A DNA stretch of 64,000 nucleotides from Adiantum capillus-veneris (GCA_014529385.2 CM043958.1:157207293-157271292); one strand, 5' to 3'; numbered from the stretch's first letter, positions 32,151 to 42,790 are shown. Notes: a model not told the origin generated them from the letters alone. Program-made: numbers and translations.

Positions 32151-34234
32151 CTAGTTGTCGAGATGACTCCAGGGCAAGCTGAGCGTATCTGTCTTTGGGG
32201 AGATCCCATAGACCGTGCATAAAGGAAACTGATCTCGAGGGGGGGGGGGGACGGCTAGCTCGGCTCGGATAATCTCATGTGGTACTGAGGCCTTAGCCCG
32301 AATCATCCGAGAGATCATAGAGACCAGAGGCCTCTCCATACATCTCCATCCATCTGTGTTGCCAGATCTCCCATGGTGGTCTACTGAGGGTCCCCATACA
32401 TGAACTCCATAGAGCATAGCTGGAGTCACTATAGTGTCAAAAAGCCAAAGCTTTGTTTGCGGTTCCTGAAACTGGACCTTCAAACACATCCTCTCCAGTC
32501 CTCCCAAAGCTGCGTATGCTCTCGTTAGTCTAGTCTCTGATGCTCTCCTTAGTGAAAACATCGGTCCACCGAATACTACCCCAAGATAGGTATATGCATC
32601 TGTGTACTCCACAGTCTCCTGGCCATACATAAATGTAGGTGCCAACCTCCTGACCCACTGTAGTGTGGTGTTGAACACCATAACCTTGGTTTTCCCCAGA
32701 TTGACCGACAATCCACTATCACGAGCAAATGTATGCAGAGCATCCAAATGACGCTGCATCCCCTCTGGGGAGTCTGAAATCAGCACAATATCATCAACAT
32801 ATAGTAACAGCGGAATCCATGTCCCTGCTAGCTGAGCCCCCCTGTCCCCCTGCCGCTCTACATAGTCTGAAAACTCATCCACATACATCCCAAAAAGAGT
32901 CGGGGATAGGGGGCATCCTTGCTTTACTCCAATAGTGGAGTGGACCATGTCAGACATTCCCTCAATGGTGCGTACCCGCCCCATCACTGTCCTGTATAGA
33001 GCCAGAATACCCCATATCAGCTCTGTAGGCACACCCATGTCCTGTAGTCTGTGTATAAGTCTGGCTCTCGGCACTGTGTCAAAAGCTTTGCGGAAATCCA
33101 CAAAGCTACAATAGATTCTCTTGCCATGGTGTCTACCCTCCTCAATAATAGCTCTGAGTGTCAGAATCTGGTCAAGAGTGGAGAAACCTCTCCTGAAACC
33201 TGCTTGCCCTGGTGCTCTTATTCCCTCTCGCTCTGCCCATCTACTCAGCTCCTGCTCAAGGACGGATGCATACAACCTAGCTAATGTGTGGCCAACCATG
33301 ATGGTGCGATAATTCACGGGAATCATGGGATCTCCTGACTTGAAAATAGGCACAATCGTAGACATACTCCAAGTCTCCGGGAAGCCTTCATACATGGCTC
33401 GATTAAACATCATAGCCAGGAGCTCTGCAAGCATATCCCTGGCATGGATGAAGTGCTCTGCTACCAGACCATCATGATCATGTGCTCTCCTTGTCTTCAT
33501 CCTGTCAATGGCTTTCCTTACCCTCTCGGCAGTAAAGAAAGAACATGTCTCTGGGCATGTCTCTAGTGGGTCTGGCAGAGGTGGTTGCTCTGATGCTGTG
33601 AAGAGAGATGTGGCATATTCCCCCCATGTCTCAGTGGAGGTGACCGCGGGCGGTGGTGAATGCTCGTGGAATAGCCTCCATGCTTCGCCTGAGTCCTGAC
33701 TTATAAATAGCTGATATAGATCCCGCTCTAGCTGAGATAGATAGGCCCTTTTCTTTCGTCGCACTAGGCGGCAGAAGATAATCCGTGACTGTCTATGTGT
33801 GGTAATACCCGTGAGCACTTCCCTCTGTAGTTTGATCCTCGTCTCTCTGCACTCCTCATCATACCACCTGTTCTGGGGCATGTTCCTAGATCGTCTCCGT
33901 GTGTGCTGGCTGTGGGGGTATGCCTCTGATGCTGCATCATGGAGCATCTCTGTCAATATCTGAGTGAGTTCATCTAGTGGCCGTCCTGGCTCCTGGGTGC
34001 ATAGCTGCCTGTATATCTCATCCATATACACAGAATCCATCTCCCTCATGAAGGTATACCGAGTGTGTGTGGGGACTTCTCCTAAAGGAGCTGTGCTGAA
34101 CTGAAAGGTCAGGGTGAAAGACACGATAGCATGATCAACTGCTACTCCAACTGGCCTAGTGCCCACCATGAAATCCTGAAAGAATGGAATGAGACCTTGC
34201 TGGGCCATAACATAATCCAGTGTGCTGGCACCAT
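32151..34234 (-). CDS. LINE-T copy 1 ORF2: endonuclease end and reverse transcriptase
   Basis: Nearly 700 codons open on the minus strand. LDYVMAQQGLI is the end of the endonuclease (matching copy 2). RT motifs: FKSGDPMIPVNYRTIMV, GQAGFRRGFSTLDQILTLRA, YCSFVDFRKAFDTVPRARLI (first catalytic Asp), GVKQGCPLSPTLFGMYVDEF, LLLYVDDIVLISDS (YVDD box) and LGKTKVMVFN. The protein would nick target DNA and prime reverse transcription there. The frame starts inside the element, so no true start codon exists; the Leu-Ser repeat upstream is translated microsatellite. A stop at 32,151 and frame change cut it before the C-terminal zinc finger. Confidence 0.92.
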
Positions 34235-34247
34235 GTCGGTGTGTGGG

Positions 34248-34249
<2 letters not shown>

Positions 34250-34292
<43 letters not shown>
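34250..34292. repeat. (GA)n between LINE-T copies 1 and 2
   Basis: Pure GA tract. It joins the truncated 5' end of copy 1 to the 3' terminus of copy 2 (GGAAATGAAATGAAATGAAA). Confidence 0.95.
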
Positions 34293-34297
<5 letters not shown>

Positions 34298-34559
34298 GAA
34301 ATGAAATGAAATGAAATGTTATATTAACGTCTTCAAAAGGCCAAAGTGACCTATGAGACGAGAACGTTACAATGTGGTGGATTTGATACAAAGCTAGAGT
34401 AACAAAATGACAAAATAAAAATAATATGGAATCCTAAAATGGTAGGTGTGAACTAAGCAGCTAGCTGGGATAGCTAAATCACAAGAGATCCAGCATCGGT
34501 CACAGGCGGATCTCATCAATCTCCTCCATGGTTAGCAGTCTGGCATCGCCTCAATGATG

Positions 34560-36310
34560 GCCCTGAGTGTCAAGATATGGTCAAGAGTAGAAAAACCTCT
34601 CCTGAACCTTGCCTGCCCATCTGCACGCGTTCCCTCCCTTTCTGCCCATCTACTCAGCTACTGCTCAAGAATGGATGTGTACAACCATGCCAATGTGTGT
34701 CCAATCATGATAGGGCGATAATTCCCAGGCTCCATAGGGTCTCTTGACTTGAAGATATGTACAATCGTAGATAGGCTCCAAGTATCAGGTAAGCCCTCAC
34801 ACATGGCATGGTTAAACATAACTGCTAGAAGCTCTGCTAGTAGATCTCTGGCATGCATGAAATGCTCAGCCACTAAGCCATCATGATCATATGCTCTCCC
34901 AGTTCTCATCCTGTCAATGGCCTTCTTCACCATCTCAGCGGTGAAAAGAGCACACGTGTGTGGGCATGGATCAGGGGGGTCGGGAAGGGGCGGCTGTCCA
35001 AGAACTGTGTACAAAGATGATGCGTACTGATCCCAGGTCTCTGTAGAGGTAATGGTGGGGGGGGGGGGGGGAGACTGCTCATGAAAGAGCCGCCATGCCT
35101 CACGTGAGTCCTGACTCAAGAATAGCTGGTATAGATCCTGCTCTAGTCGAGCCAAAAATGGCCTCTTCTTCCGCCGCACTAGGCGTCGGAAGTCAATCTG
35201 TGACTGTCTGTGAGTGATGTCCCCCAAAAGCACCTCCTTTGAAGTCTAGCTCTAGTATGGCGGCATTCCTCATCGTACCAGCTGTTACGAGGCATGCTCC
35301 CAGAACGGCGTCTCTGCTTAGGCTGGGTGTGTGGGTATGCCTCTGCTCTTGCATCATGTAATGTCTGTGTCAATATAATAGTAATCTCCTCCAAAGGTCG
35401 CCTTGGCTCCTCAGTGCATAGGCGTTTGTAGATCCCGCCTATGTATACAGAATCCGTCTCCCACGTGAAGGTGTAGCGAGTAGGGGCTGCTACCCATGGC
35501 CTGTGCGCTACACTGAATTGGAAAGAGATGGTCAACGACACTAGAGCACGATCCACTGCCACCCCAACAGGTCTGGGCCCAACTATGAGATCCTGGATAC
35601 TAGAGATAAGGCTCGGCTGTGCCATGACATAATCCATTGTGTCGGCTCCATGTCTGTGTGGAAAGCATGTGAAACCTCCCGCAGCGGGAAATCTCTGTAG
35701 GCCATTCAAGATGGACAATCCTTGTGCAGTCCCCATGTCTATCAAGTGCCATCCATACTCAGTATGTTCCCCATCTTGTGATAGTCTGGATAGGCCCGTC
35801 TCTGCAACATCCAACTCTCTCAGTATCTCCTTTGAAGTATCATAAAATACTTTTTGATGATGGGCAGTCCTAGCATTGAAGTCCCCTAGAATGATAATGT
35901 CACCATCTCTAGAGAACTCCCATATGTCATCATCCAAAATAGAGAAGGGGGACTGTCCTCTGGGTGGTGCATATATTGACGTACTCGGGGGAGGTAGCAA
36001 ATAGCAATGCAAAAATATCTGCGTGTCTCTGCTCTTAATCTCACCCACATGTACCTAGCTTGCTCATTCTGCGAGCAATATGTATCAATGGCTACAACGC
36101 CTCCCTGAATAACACTGCCACTCCTCCTGAGCCCCGCCCTTTGTGCTCTGATCGTGTCTCCTATCTACAGACTGTCTCCCATCTGTATACACTAATGTGA
36201 GGCATAGATGTCTCTCCCGGTAAAACTCTCCTCAAAAGCACCCACATCAAGATCCATTACAATTCCAAGTAGCAACTTTGAGTGTGGTCCCATAGGCCTC
36301 ACTCCGTCAT
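34560..36310 (-). pseudogene. LINE-T copy 2 ORF2: endonuclease and partial RT
   Basis: The endonuclease begins near 36,310 with a GGVVAIDTYCSQNEQARYMW segment across stops. It continues 36,048-35,240 (DIIILGDFNARTAHHQKVF, the conserved GDFN motif; GADTMDYVMAQPSLI). RT starts in the next frame at 35,233 (RLVRRKKRPFLARLEQDLYQ, AYDHDGLVAEHF, NYRPIMIGHTLAWLY) and breaks at 34,658-34,560, before the catalytic box, by deletion. A C run (35,057-35,071 as G on plus) codes extra prolines absent from copy 1. Confidence 0.85.
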
Positions 36311-36396
36311 GTGGAATGTCGCTCCAACATCATCACTCTTCCATCTCAATAAAAAGCAAATCTTACCTTTTTTCCTTGCCGCTCTAATCTCTGGCA

Positions 36397-37180
36397 TTAC
36401 CTCCTGCATATGGGCTCACAGGTAAGGTCATCCCTGAGAAAGATACCTGTCTTCCTAAGAGTTGGTCTTTTCTTCAAAAAGTCCTTCGCTTCCATGGAGG
36501 GAAAACGAAGGATGAGTGCTCTTTCTTTCGAGGTTTCCCCCTTGCTCCCATTTTTCTTGTTGCCCACTCTCCAAGCTCTTGAGTGCATTGGCTCATGAAC
36601 CCCCATCAAAGCCATGAGTTCTTTTACCTCTTCGTCTACATTATCTTTGTCTTTAAGGCCGCAAATTCTCATGTAGAGAGCGTACACGTCTTCTTTGCTC
36701 CTCTTTTAGTGTCAAGTTGATAATGGTGGGTAGGGACGTTGTCTCCTTGCTTTTCCCTTTCTTGGCAACCTCAATCCATTTCTCTGCCTCATCTGCTTTC
36801 TGTTGAGTCTTTGTAATAACGTCCACCCAAGAAGTCGTCATTTCTTTATGCTGCTCTTCCCCCTCTTTGATGGCTCGCACTTGCTCTTTGATTGTGTTGA
36901 GTTCTTCTATTACAGAGGGTTGCAATTCTACCTCTTCAAGCGTGTTTCGTGATTGTGCCTCAGCGAGTTCCTTCTTGAGTGACGCAATCTCTTCGTCTTG
37001 GGTTGTCACACGATCTCTCATTGCAGTGATCTTACTTTCTTGGGCCAAAACGCGATCTTCGAGCATTTTTATTGTCCTTAATAGGTTGCGGTTGATCTTG
37101 TTAATGGTTTCGGTCATTTCTTCTTTGCACTTTTGAATTGCATCTTCTACGGGGTTTGGATTATCATTCTGCTTCCTCAT
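36397..37180 (-). pseudogene. LINE-T copy 2 ORF1: coiled-coil RNA-binding protein
   Basis: MRKQNDNPNPVEDAIQKCKE starts it at 37,180. A long heptad-patterned coiled coil (INRNLLRTIKMLEDRVLAQE, TQDEEIASLKKELAEAQ) runs to about 36,850. After a frameshift near 36,670 an RRM-like piece (RICGLKDKDNVDEEVKELMA) and a C-terminal domain (ALILRFPSMEAKDFLKKRP, GIFLRDDL) follow. This is the layout of L1-type ORF1p: coiled coil, RRM, C-terminal domain. It would trimerise and bind LINE RNA. Confidence 0.8.
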
Positions 37181-37466
37181 GTTTAGTCGCTACCAAAAAC
37201 GAGAGGAATTTTGCGGCGGAAGGAGACCACACTACACACACAAGTGCTTCCACATTATGCATACATGTTCTCCCACATTAAGCATACATGGCGTACATTT
37301 TCTGCAATTTTTGCAAATTACAGCAAATGCCCGCTTTCTGCAATTCCTGAGAAAAAACGGAGTTTTGAATTTTCTGTAATTTTTCTGATAACTACTGCTT
37401 TCTGCCTGTTGGAGCCGGAAAAATGTTTTCTGCTGTACCTACCGGGGGGGGCTGGGCAGGAGGTAG

Positions 37467-37547
37467 CAGAGAGAGAGAGAGAGAGAGAGCGGGGGGGCAG
37501 GGTTGCAGGGAGAGCGCGAAGGGGCGGGGCTGCATGGGTAGCGCGAG

Positions 37548-37588
<41 letters not shown>

Positions 37589-37640
37589 GGGGGGGGGTTG
37601 CACGCGTGCACACACACACACACACACACACAGAGCTGCG
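37467..37640. repeat. Low-complexity block: (GA)n, poly-G, (CA)n
   Basis: GA dinucleotides at 37,469-37,489, a G tract of about 48 bp at 37,550-37,597 with one interruption, and (CA)n at 37,609-37,632. All long open frames across it are artefacts of the repeats. The poly-G could form quadruplexes, or be partly an assembly error. Confidence 0.93.
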
Positions 37641-38109
37641 AATTGCCAACTGCTACAAACCCTAACCCTGCTGCGCACTGCACCCCGTCTCCCAACCGTG
37701 ACCCCTTCTCTGATGCGACTGCGTGCTTGCCTTTGCTGCAGAGCTCTGCGTTTGCCCTCGCTACCGCCTGCGAAATTGTTGGATGTGCCCGTTGCCACCC
37801 ACTGCTACTCGTTGTTGCCCTCGCTTGTCGGTTGCTGCCTTTGTTGCAGAGCTCTGCGTTTGCCCTCGCTTGTTCCCGCTTTGCCCGCTTACCTGTGCTC
37901 CCTCCCGACTCAGCCAGATCCATCGTCTTAGCACCCCTCTCTGCTACTCCCCCGTTTCCTCACACACAAGCGCGTGCACACACACACTCTCACTCACACC
38001 CGCTCACACACACTCCACCCTTTTTCACACTCTGTGCACAGCCTACGGCCACCTCATCTTGGGTTTGGAGTTGGGGTTTCATCTTCATTAGCCCTCTCTC
38101 AAGTACTAT
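37641..38109 (+). other. C-rich region, possible 5' untranslated region of LINE-L
   Basis: CT-rich with CAAACCCTAACCCT at the start and two copies, 108 bp apart, of GCAGAGCTCTGCGTTTGCCC (37,739 and 37,847). (CA)/(CT) microsatellites near 37,980-38,030. It lies directly upstream of LINE-L ORF1; assignment by position only. Confidence 0.45.
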
Positions 38110-38159
38110 GGCACCTTCTATGGTTATTCAATAGATCTAAAATGCAAGATTGGTGACTG

Positions 38160-38741
38160 TATTGAGACTCTCTCAAAGAGGGGCTATCGGTTGACTAATG
38201 GGGTGTTCCTATGCGTGTGTCAACGTTCGGGAGTTGGTGCACTCTAGCAGGTTCGGATGAAGGCAAAGTGGAGGATATCATCTTACTCGGCAGAGGTACT
38301 TTCATAGCTATTTTTTCATAAAAGGAACTTGCCTCTAGGGTCATCAGCCGCACTCCTCTCCGCGTCAGGGACATATGGTTTTTTTACATCCGTGGTACGA
38401 GGATTTTTCATAAGCTGCTTTTGAGGACAGATTCGGTTCGTAAGTTTCCAATAGAAATAGCTTTTCCAGAGCTATCTGCACAAATTTGGTCGCCAAACAC
38501 GCTGAGGCAGATGGGTTCTATCTTCGGCATACCATTTATACGTTCATTGCAGCTTCAGACATCTGTGCCATCTATTAAGGTGGCAACCACCCCTTCCACA
38601 ATCTTTTCAGATACCTTCACTTTTGAGTGGAAAGGGGTGTTGCACTTGCAGAGGATTGTGGTTACGGGTAGACCGAACCAATGGCTTAGATGTCATGAGA
38701 TGGGGCACTTGGTGAGGGATTGCCCTAGAGGGCGACAATAG
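38160..38741 (+). pseudogene. LINE-L copy a ORF1 (DUF4283-like with zinc knuckle)
   Basis: Reads across one stop: GKVEDIILLGRGTFIAIFS, then FPIEIAFPELSAQIWSPNTL, RQMGSIFGIPF, FTFEWKGVLHLQRI and GRPNQWLRCHEMGHLVRDCP. The last is a CX2CX4HX4C knuckle whose first Cys is Trp here. Plant L1 ORF1 proteins have this DUF4283-plus-CCHC layout and bind LINE RNA. Confidence 0.75.
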
Positions 38742-38745
38742 AGAT

Positions 38746-40185
38746 AGATTGGTCGGAGAAGGAGACAACCCTCACAACCACAACAGAGTTCTGCATAGCA
38801 GCAAGATCCCGCGCAGATTCAACAGCAACAGAGTGCTCAGCAAGAGCATAGTGTTGTGTAGACACAGAGATAGAGACAGAGACTTGCAGGTAGCCAGGTA
38901 TAGGCACAACCTATCCGTGTTTACAGAAGGGTAGTGAGATAGAGGTTGGCAAAGGCAGAACAGTTACCAGACAGACCTGCAGAGAAGAGGTTAACAGACT
39001 AGGATCAAGAGGAGGTCCCAGGATAGTTGGATAGAGGGATAGAGGAGGACGAGTAGTCGATGGCAGTTCAGGAGCAGCCCGAGTTGCCCTTGGATAGACT
39101 AGTCCAACAGACTTTGGATCTCTTGGAGATTAAATCGCAGGTACCTCTCAAAGGAGGCACTGCTGAAGGGGAGCAAGAGGATTTTCGCTGTTTGTAACTT
39201 TTTAGAGGATTTTGACTATGCAGCAGGCTTCGCATCTGCTGTAGATGTCCCGCTTTCTGAGATCTTGTCAGCTCGGTTTTTTGCGGTTGGTCCATGGAGA
39301 TCTCTAGATGTTTCTTTGAGGAGTGGGCCACTATGTGTCGACATGCTCTTTCTGCAGTTGTCAAGAACATGCCACATTTTCCTCGGTCTAGAGAGAGCTC
39401 CCATGGTCAGATTTAGAGTACAAGTTATACATGATGATTCCTTTTGGACAAGGGAAGCTGTCTATGATATCATATAGGAGCAGACAATGGTTGAAGCCAA
39501 TTAGTTTATCGATGTCAGATAGTCTGCAATTTAAGAGCCAGTTTAGAGAGGCCTTAGGGAAGTTGGTTTGGTTAGAGAGATGTGCATCTGGTACCTTCCC
39601 TCAACTATTGAGGTGGACAGCGAGTGGGTCCTCCCCGCCTCTCTTACAATTTGATTGTGCCGTAGATCCGCATCCTTTTTTGGGGTACATCATCAAGAAA
39701 TGTTAGAGTAGATGCGGATGATTTTGGAGGCATGGCCTAGGGGTGTCACAGTACCTTGGCTTTTGTGAGCTGCTACAGGAGGTTTTTACAACAAATGCTT
39801 TATATCAGCCAGTTATACAACACTGGACTTTGGCTTTTGTGAGTTGCTACAGGAGGTTTTTACAACAAATGCTTTATATCAGCCAGTTATACAACACTGG
39901 ACTTTGTGGTTTTCGCTACATCGCCCGAGGTGGACAGAGCTTTGGGCAGATTTGTGTAGAGTTGATCCCTATCTAGATAGCTACACTTCACCACTTGATT
40001 AGAGTATCTTTATCCTCAGATGTTTCTTGTAGTTTGCTATGGGATTTTTCCCCATGATCTCATTATACATCTGTGAGGGTTTTTCCCATATTTCTTGTAT
40101 GTGGACCAATGGTCGATTTTATGTAATGCAAGGGTCAAAGTCCCACTTTTATTGAGGGAGAGAGAGAGGGGCACGGCCCTTGGGA
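38746..40185 (+). other. LINE-L middle region, largely unreadable
   Basis: After ORF1: a CAGAGATAGAGACAGAGAC-type simple segment (38,860-38,890), then sequence without clear endonuclease motifs. A 74-bp tandem duplication lies at 39,756-39,903. From about 40,000 TTTTTCCC-rich text ending TTTTATTGAGGGAGAGAGAG at 40,149-40,168 may be another LINE 3' end. Confidence 0.4.
39756..39903. repeat. 74-bp tandem duplication
   Basis: TTGGCTTTTGTGAGYTGCTA...CAACACTGGAC at 39,756-39,829 and 39,830-39,903, differing at about one base, hence recent. Confidence 0.95.
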
Positions 40186-41494
40186 CAGCTAGTGCCTATC
40201 ACGCTTTTCGATTTTGAACTTGATCAGAGTGGATTGGGGTTTTCCAAAGGGCACTATGGGGAGGAAGGGTTTTCCCTTGGAGTGGATTTTGCGCTAGATT
40301 GTAGTGCTTCGAGTGCTATCACAATTAGAGGACATCTTGGGCGGAGATTTTATCTATCATGCTTTGTCTGGTAGGGATACCCCTTGGCACCTGTAATAGA
40401 CTTGGATGCTCCAAGCCAAAGATCTACTGCAACACAAGTGAGGAAATTGCAAACAAGTGGATAAACTTGAATAGAGGGAGAGAGAGAAGAGGAGAGTCGA
40501 CATGGCACGACAGAGTCAAGATGCACTAGCCCCAAAGACTGGCGCCCCTGTTGGTATTTCTTTATTATTACTTTGCAAGAGTACAATGTTCGAGGGTCCT
40601 CTCTCTTGTAGTGCCCAAATTAATCAGCTGAGAAGGGAGGCCCTGGCACACTTATAAACGCCTCTAGCCTATCCAAAAGCAATTACATGAAAAGCATTGG
40701 CTTCCAAAAGCTGCTCGTAGCACAAATCGTGGAAAATCCGTACAATGCTGCCACGTCAGCATCTCCAAGCGATTTTGGGTCCTGTAGCTTTATTTTTAAG
40801 GTTTAGGCCCCTCAGCCAAGATCTGTCAGTATCGTAGGGTTAGAGGAGTTTAAAGTCCTAACCCTATTTATCTTTTAGGCCCTTCGACCATCTTTAGTGA
40901 GTTGGTAAGAACTTGTTTTGCTTCTCTTTGTTAGGGTTTGGGCCTCTTGGCCGGGTTTTGCCAGCTAGGCCATGCCACATCATCCGTTTGTCATAAAGCT
41001 AAGGCCATGCGCTCTTGCTGCGAGGAAGGACTCCACAATTGTGTGGTCTTGCTATGCCTTTGGATGGCTCATCACATTTGTTGGATGGGGATTATGGAGA
41101 TGACACGTTGCTCTTTGCAGAGTATGACACACACTTTGGACAGTTTATGGGATGTTCTAGCTACGGGCTAGTGGTGCGCTTCTCAATTGGCAAAAGTCTT
41201 TTGGTTTTCTTGTAGGAGTCACTGAGGGCTTTTAGTGGGGTATACATGGCGATTTCACTCGGTTGCCTAGAGGACAATTACTTGGGCTGGCATTGATGTA
41301 TCTTATGAGTAGCAGTTTGAGCAAATTTTGCAGTTTATCAAAAGGAAGCTTAGCCATTGGCCTTCCTTGCATTTATCTTTGTCTAACAGAGCTCTAGCCT
41401 CTTATGGTAAATTATTTTCCTCTTGCAATGGCCTGGCTTACTACATCCTGCATGGCTTCCCCTCGGCGGTAGGGTGGCCTGTTTCTGCTTCAGC
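40186..41494 (+). pseudogene. LINE-L copy a reverse transcriptase remnants
   Basis: Before the solo LTR: a worn LDFEKAYD-type motif (LFDFELDQSGLGFSKG), then SSAITIRGHLGRRFYLSCFV and GYPL (the QGCPL motif). After it: CGLAMPLDGSSHL, then a YADD-box relative (GDYGDDTLLFAEYDT), INWQKS-like FSIGKSLLVFL, GCLEDNYLGWH and the IKRKLSHWPSLHLSLSNRAL segment common to plant L1 RTs. Many stops. Confidence 0.78.
40392..40995 (-). mobile_element. Solo LTR, C/H-related family, minus strand
   Basis: Starts TGTAATAGACTTGGATGCTC, the reverse of the C LTR end, contains the shared module at about 40,528-40,569, and ends CATCCGTTTGTCATA. It splits the LINE-L RT. Clear target duplications were not found, so the right end is uncertain. 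Confidence 0.7.
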
Positions 41495-41986
41495 TGTCAC
41501 AAATTTGTGACGTGGCATGGCTCAACTTGTAGAATCTCGTCGAGAGGCCCAATAGAGGTTAGGGTTAAAAACCTAACCCTACTCAACTTGCAGAGCTTAG
41601 CAGTGGGGCCTAAACCCACTAAGACCAAGCTATACCCAAATAGTGTAGAAATTGCTAGCGTGGTACTTTTGTATGGACACCCCGCGAATTGTACAGGGTG
41701 TTGACGTGGCATGTACAGACGTCCGCATTTTACGAACAGTCCCTGAGGGCGCTAGCTTTTGGTTGGAAAGCTTTTAGAGATCATAGCTTTGGGGGCCCCT
41801 TGCTTTTGGGGTCCCTTGTAATTTTAAATACAGAGCCAAGGCCTCGCTCATCAGATTAGCTTGGGAGCAGTGCAGAGAGAGGACCCCATGACATTGTACC
41901 TTTGTGAAGCAATAATAAAGAAATACCGGAGGGGATGCCGGTCTTTGCGGCCAATGCATTTGGAAGGGAACTCTGCTGCTTCGTGT

Positions 41987-42046
<60 letters not shown>

Positions 42047-42125
42047 CAAGTTCAGTTCAATTGTTTGCAGTTTTCTCAGGTGTGTTGGTATAGATCTTTG
42101 GCCTGGGGTGTCCAAATCTATTATA
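41495..42125 (+). repeat. Element H 5' LTR
   Basis: Begins TGTCACAAATTTGTGACG (a perfect 16-bp palindrome inside) and ends CCAAATCTATTATA (ACA decayed to ATA). It has GGTTAGGGTT and AACCTAACCC in inverted order near 41,557-41,580, the shared module at 41,911-41,955, and a (TC)n tract at 41,991-42,043. Confidence 0.9.
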
Positions 42126-42126
42126 G

Positions 42127-42138
42127 CGGTATCAGAGA
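42127..42138 (+). other. Primer-binding site of element H (initiator-Met tRNA, two changes)
   Basis: CGGTATCAGAGA, two substitutions from TGGTATCAGAGC, in the right place one base after the LTR. Confidence 0.8.
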
Positions 42139-42172
42139 TGATACAATTCTTCTTCTACGGGTGTTCTAAAGC

Positions 42173-42790
42173 GGCAGATGAGAGTGCAAAGAAAGGGAAG
42201 ACAAAGGGACTTGTTCGGGATTTCGTGGGACTCGGGAGCGAGCCTAGAGCAGAGAGATGAGAGTACGGAGCTTTGTAGAGCGTGGGGCAAAGTACACGAT
42301 AAGGAAGTTCTTATCTTCTTTGATAGAGGAGCCAATAGAGTTACAGGGAATAACCATTTTTAGGTCTCCGTTTTTGAATCCCATTCTAGCTCCCTATTCC
42401 GAATCCATGTTGCGGTTTTAGTCGTGAGTATTGTAACAAGGAATGGCACTTCATGTTAGTTGGCGTTCCCCATTTTCCATTCCGATTTCCCGTTCCGGGT
42501 TAAAATGGTTGCCAAGGCTAACTTCATCTCACCGGAATTGGCGGCTCGACTTGGAATAACACTTGAAGAAATGGGGCCTCTGATGGAGGTGGTTTTAAGG
42601 CCACCAAGAAGAGATGTTGCGATTGCACTTGTCATAGGCAGATTTCGGTTGCATTTTCAGGGGTATCTAGGGCACGAGGACTTCTACATCATGCTTTGGA
42701 GGGGTGTGACATCCTTTTGGGGATCCTTTGGTACTACAAGAACCACGTTATGGTTGACTACTTGGCAAGAAAGGCCACATTGAAGAATGA
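42173..42790 (+). pseudogene. Element H gag end and protease
   Basis: ADESAKKGKTKGLVRDFVGL, then [20 protein letters not shown] with active-site D-R-G, then a 175-bp insertion (42,336-42,510), then [20 protein letters not shown]. The FYIM/CDVLLG region is frameshifted near 42,690. Without the insertion the two halves are in the same frame. A decayed linker to RT follows (42,790-43,080). Confidence 0.88.
42336..42510. mobile_element. 175-bp insertion in the H protease (MITE-like)
   Basis: Flanked by GCCAA at 42,331-42,335 and 42,511-42,515; its removal restores the protease frame. The inside carries inverted AACCATTTTTAGG / TTAAAATGGTT near its ends and many GGAAT/ATTCC words. It has no coding capacity. 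Size, duplication and inverted sequence suggest a small non-autonomous DNA element, class unknown. Confidence 0.85.

Larger units (their letters stand above)
31079..34249 (-). mobile_element. LINE-T copy 1 (non-LTR retrotransposon, 5' truncated)
   Basis: Minus-strand LINE with the end of the endonuclease, RT, C-terminal zinc finger, a short 3' untranslated region and (TC)n. Its 5' end, inside the endonuclease, abuts the (GA)n that ends LINE-T copy 2. It is the best-preserved RT in the window. Confidence 0.9.
34293..37466 (-). mobile_element. LINE-T copy 2 (near full length, internally deleted)
   Basis: Minus strand. ORF1 (37,180-36,397), endonuclease and RT start (about 36,310-34,560), an internal deletion from RT to the C-terminal end (junction near 34,555), then the 3' end. 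Sequence upstream of ORF1 (37,181-37,466) is a probable 5' untranslated region. It is followed by (GA)n at 37,469, so GA tracts stand at both ends. Confidence 0.85.
38110..41494 (+). mobile_element. LINE-L copy a (L1-like), interrupted
   Basis: Plus-strand L1-type LINE relic. ORF1 with a CCHC knuckle (38,160-38,741), a poorly conserved middle, and RT pieces (40,186-40,385 and 41,010-41,490) separated by a solo LTR (40,392-40,995). It ends where element H begins. Its RT resembles copy b at 57,050-58,975. Confidence 0.8.

Noticed and set aside
34250-34391. Start of the 746-residue minus-strand frame with Leu-Ser repeats
   Set aside because: It is translated (GA)n and the neighbouring LINE-T 3' end; the real protein sequence begins at about 34,234.
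37211-38134. Open frames of up to 307 codons across the poly-G/(CA)n block
   Set aside because: Composition is pure low complexity (Gly, Arg-Glu, His-Thr runs) and all frames on both strands are open for the same reason.
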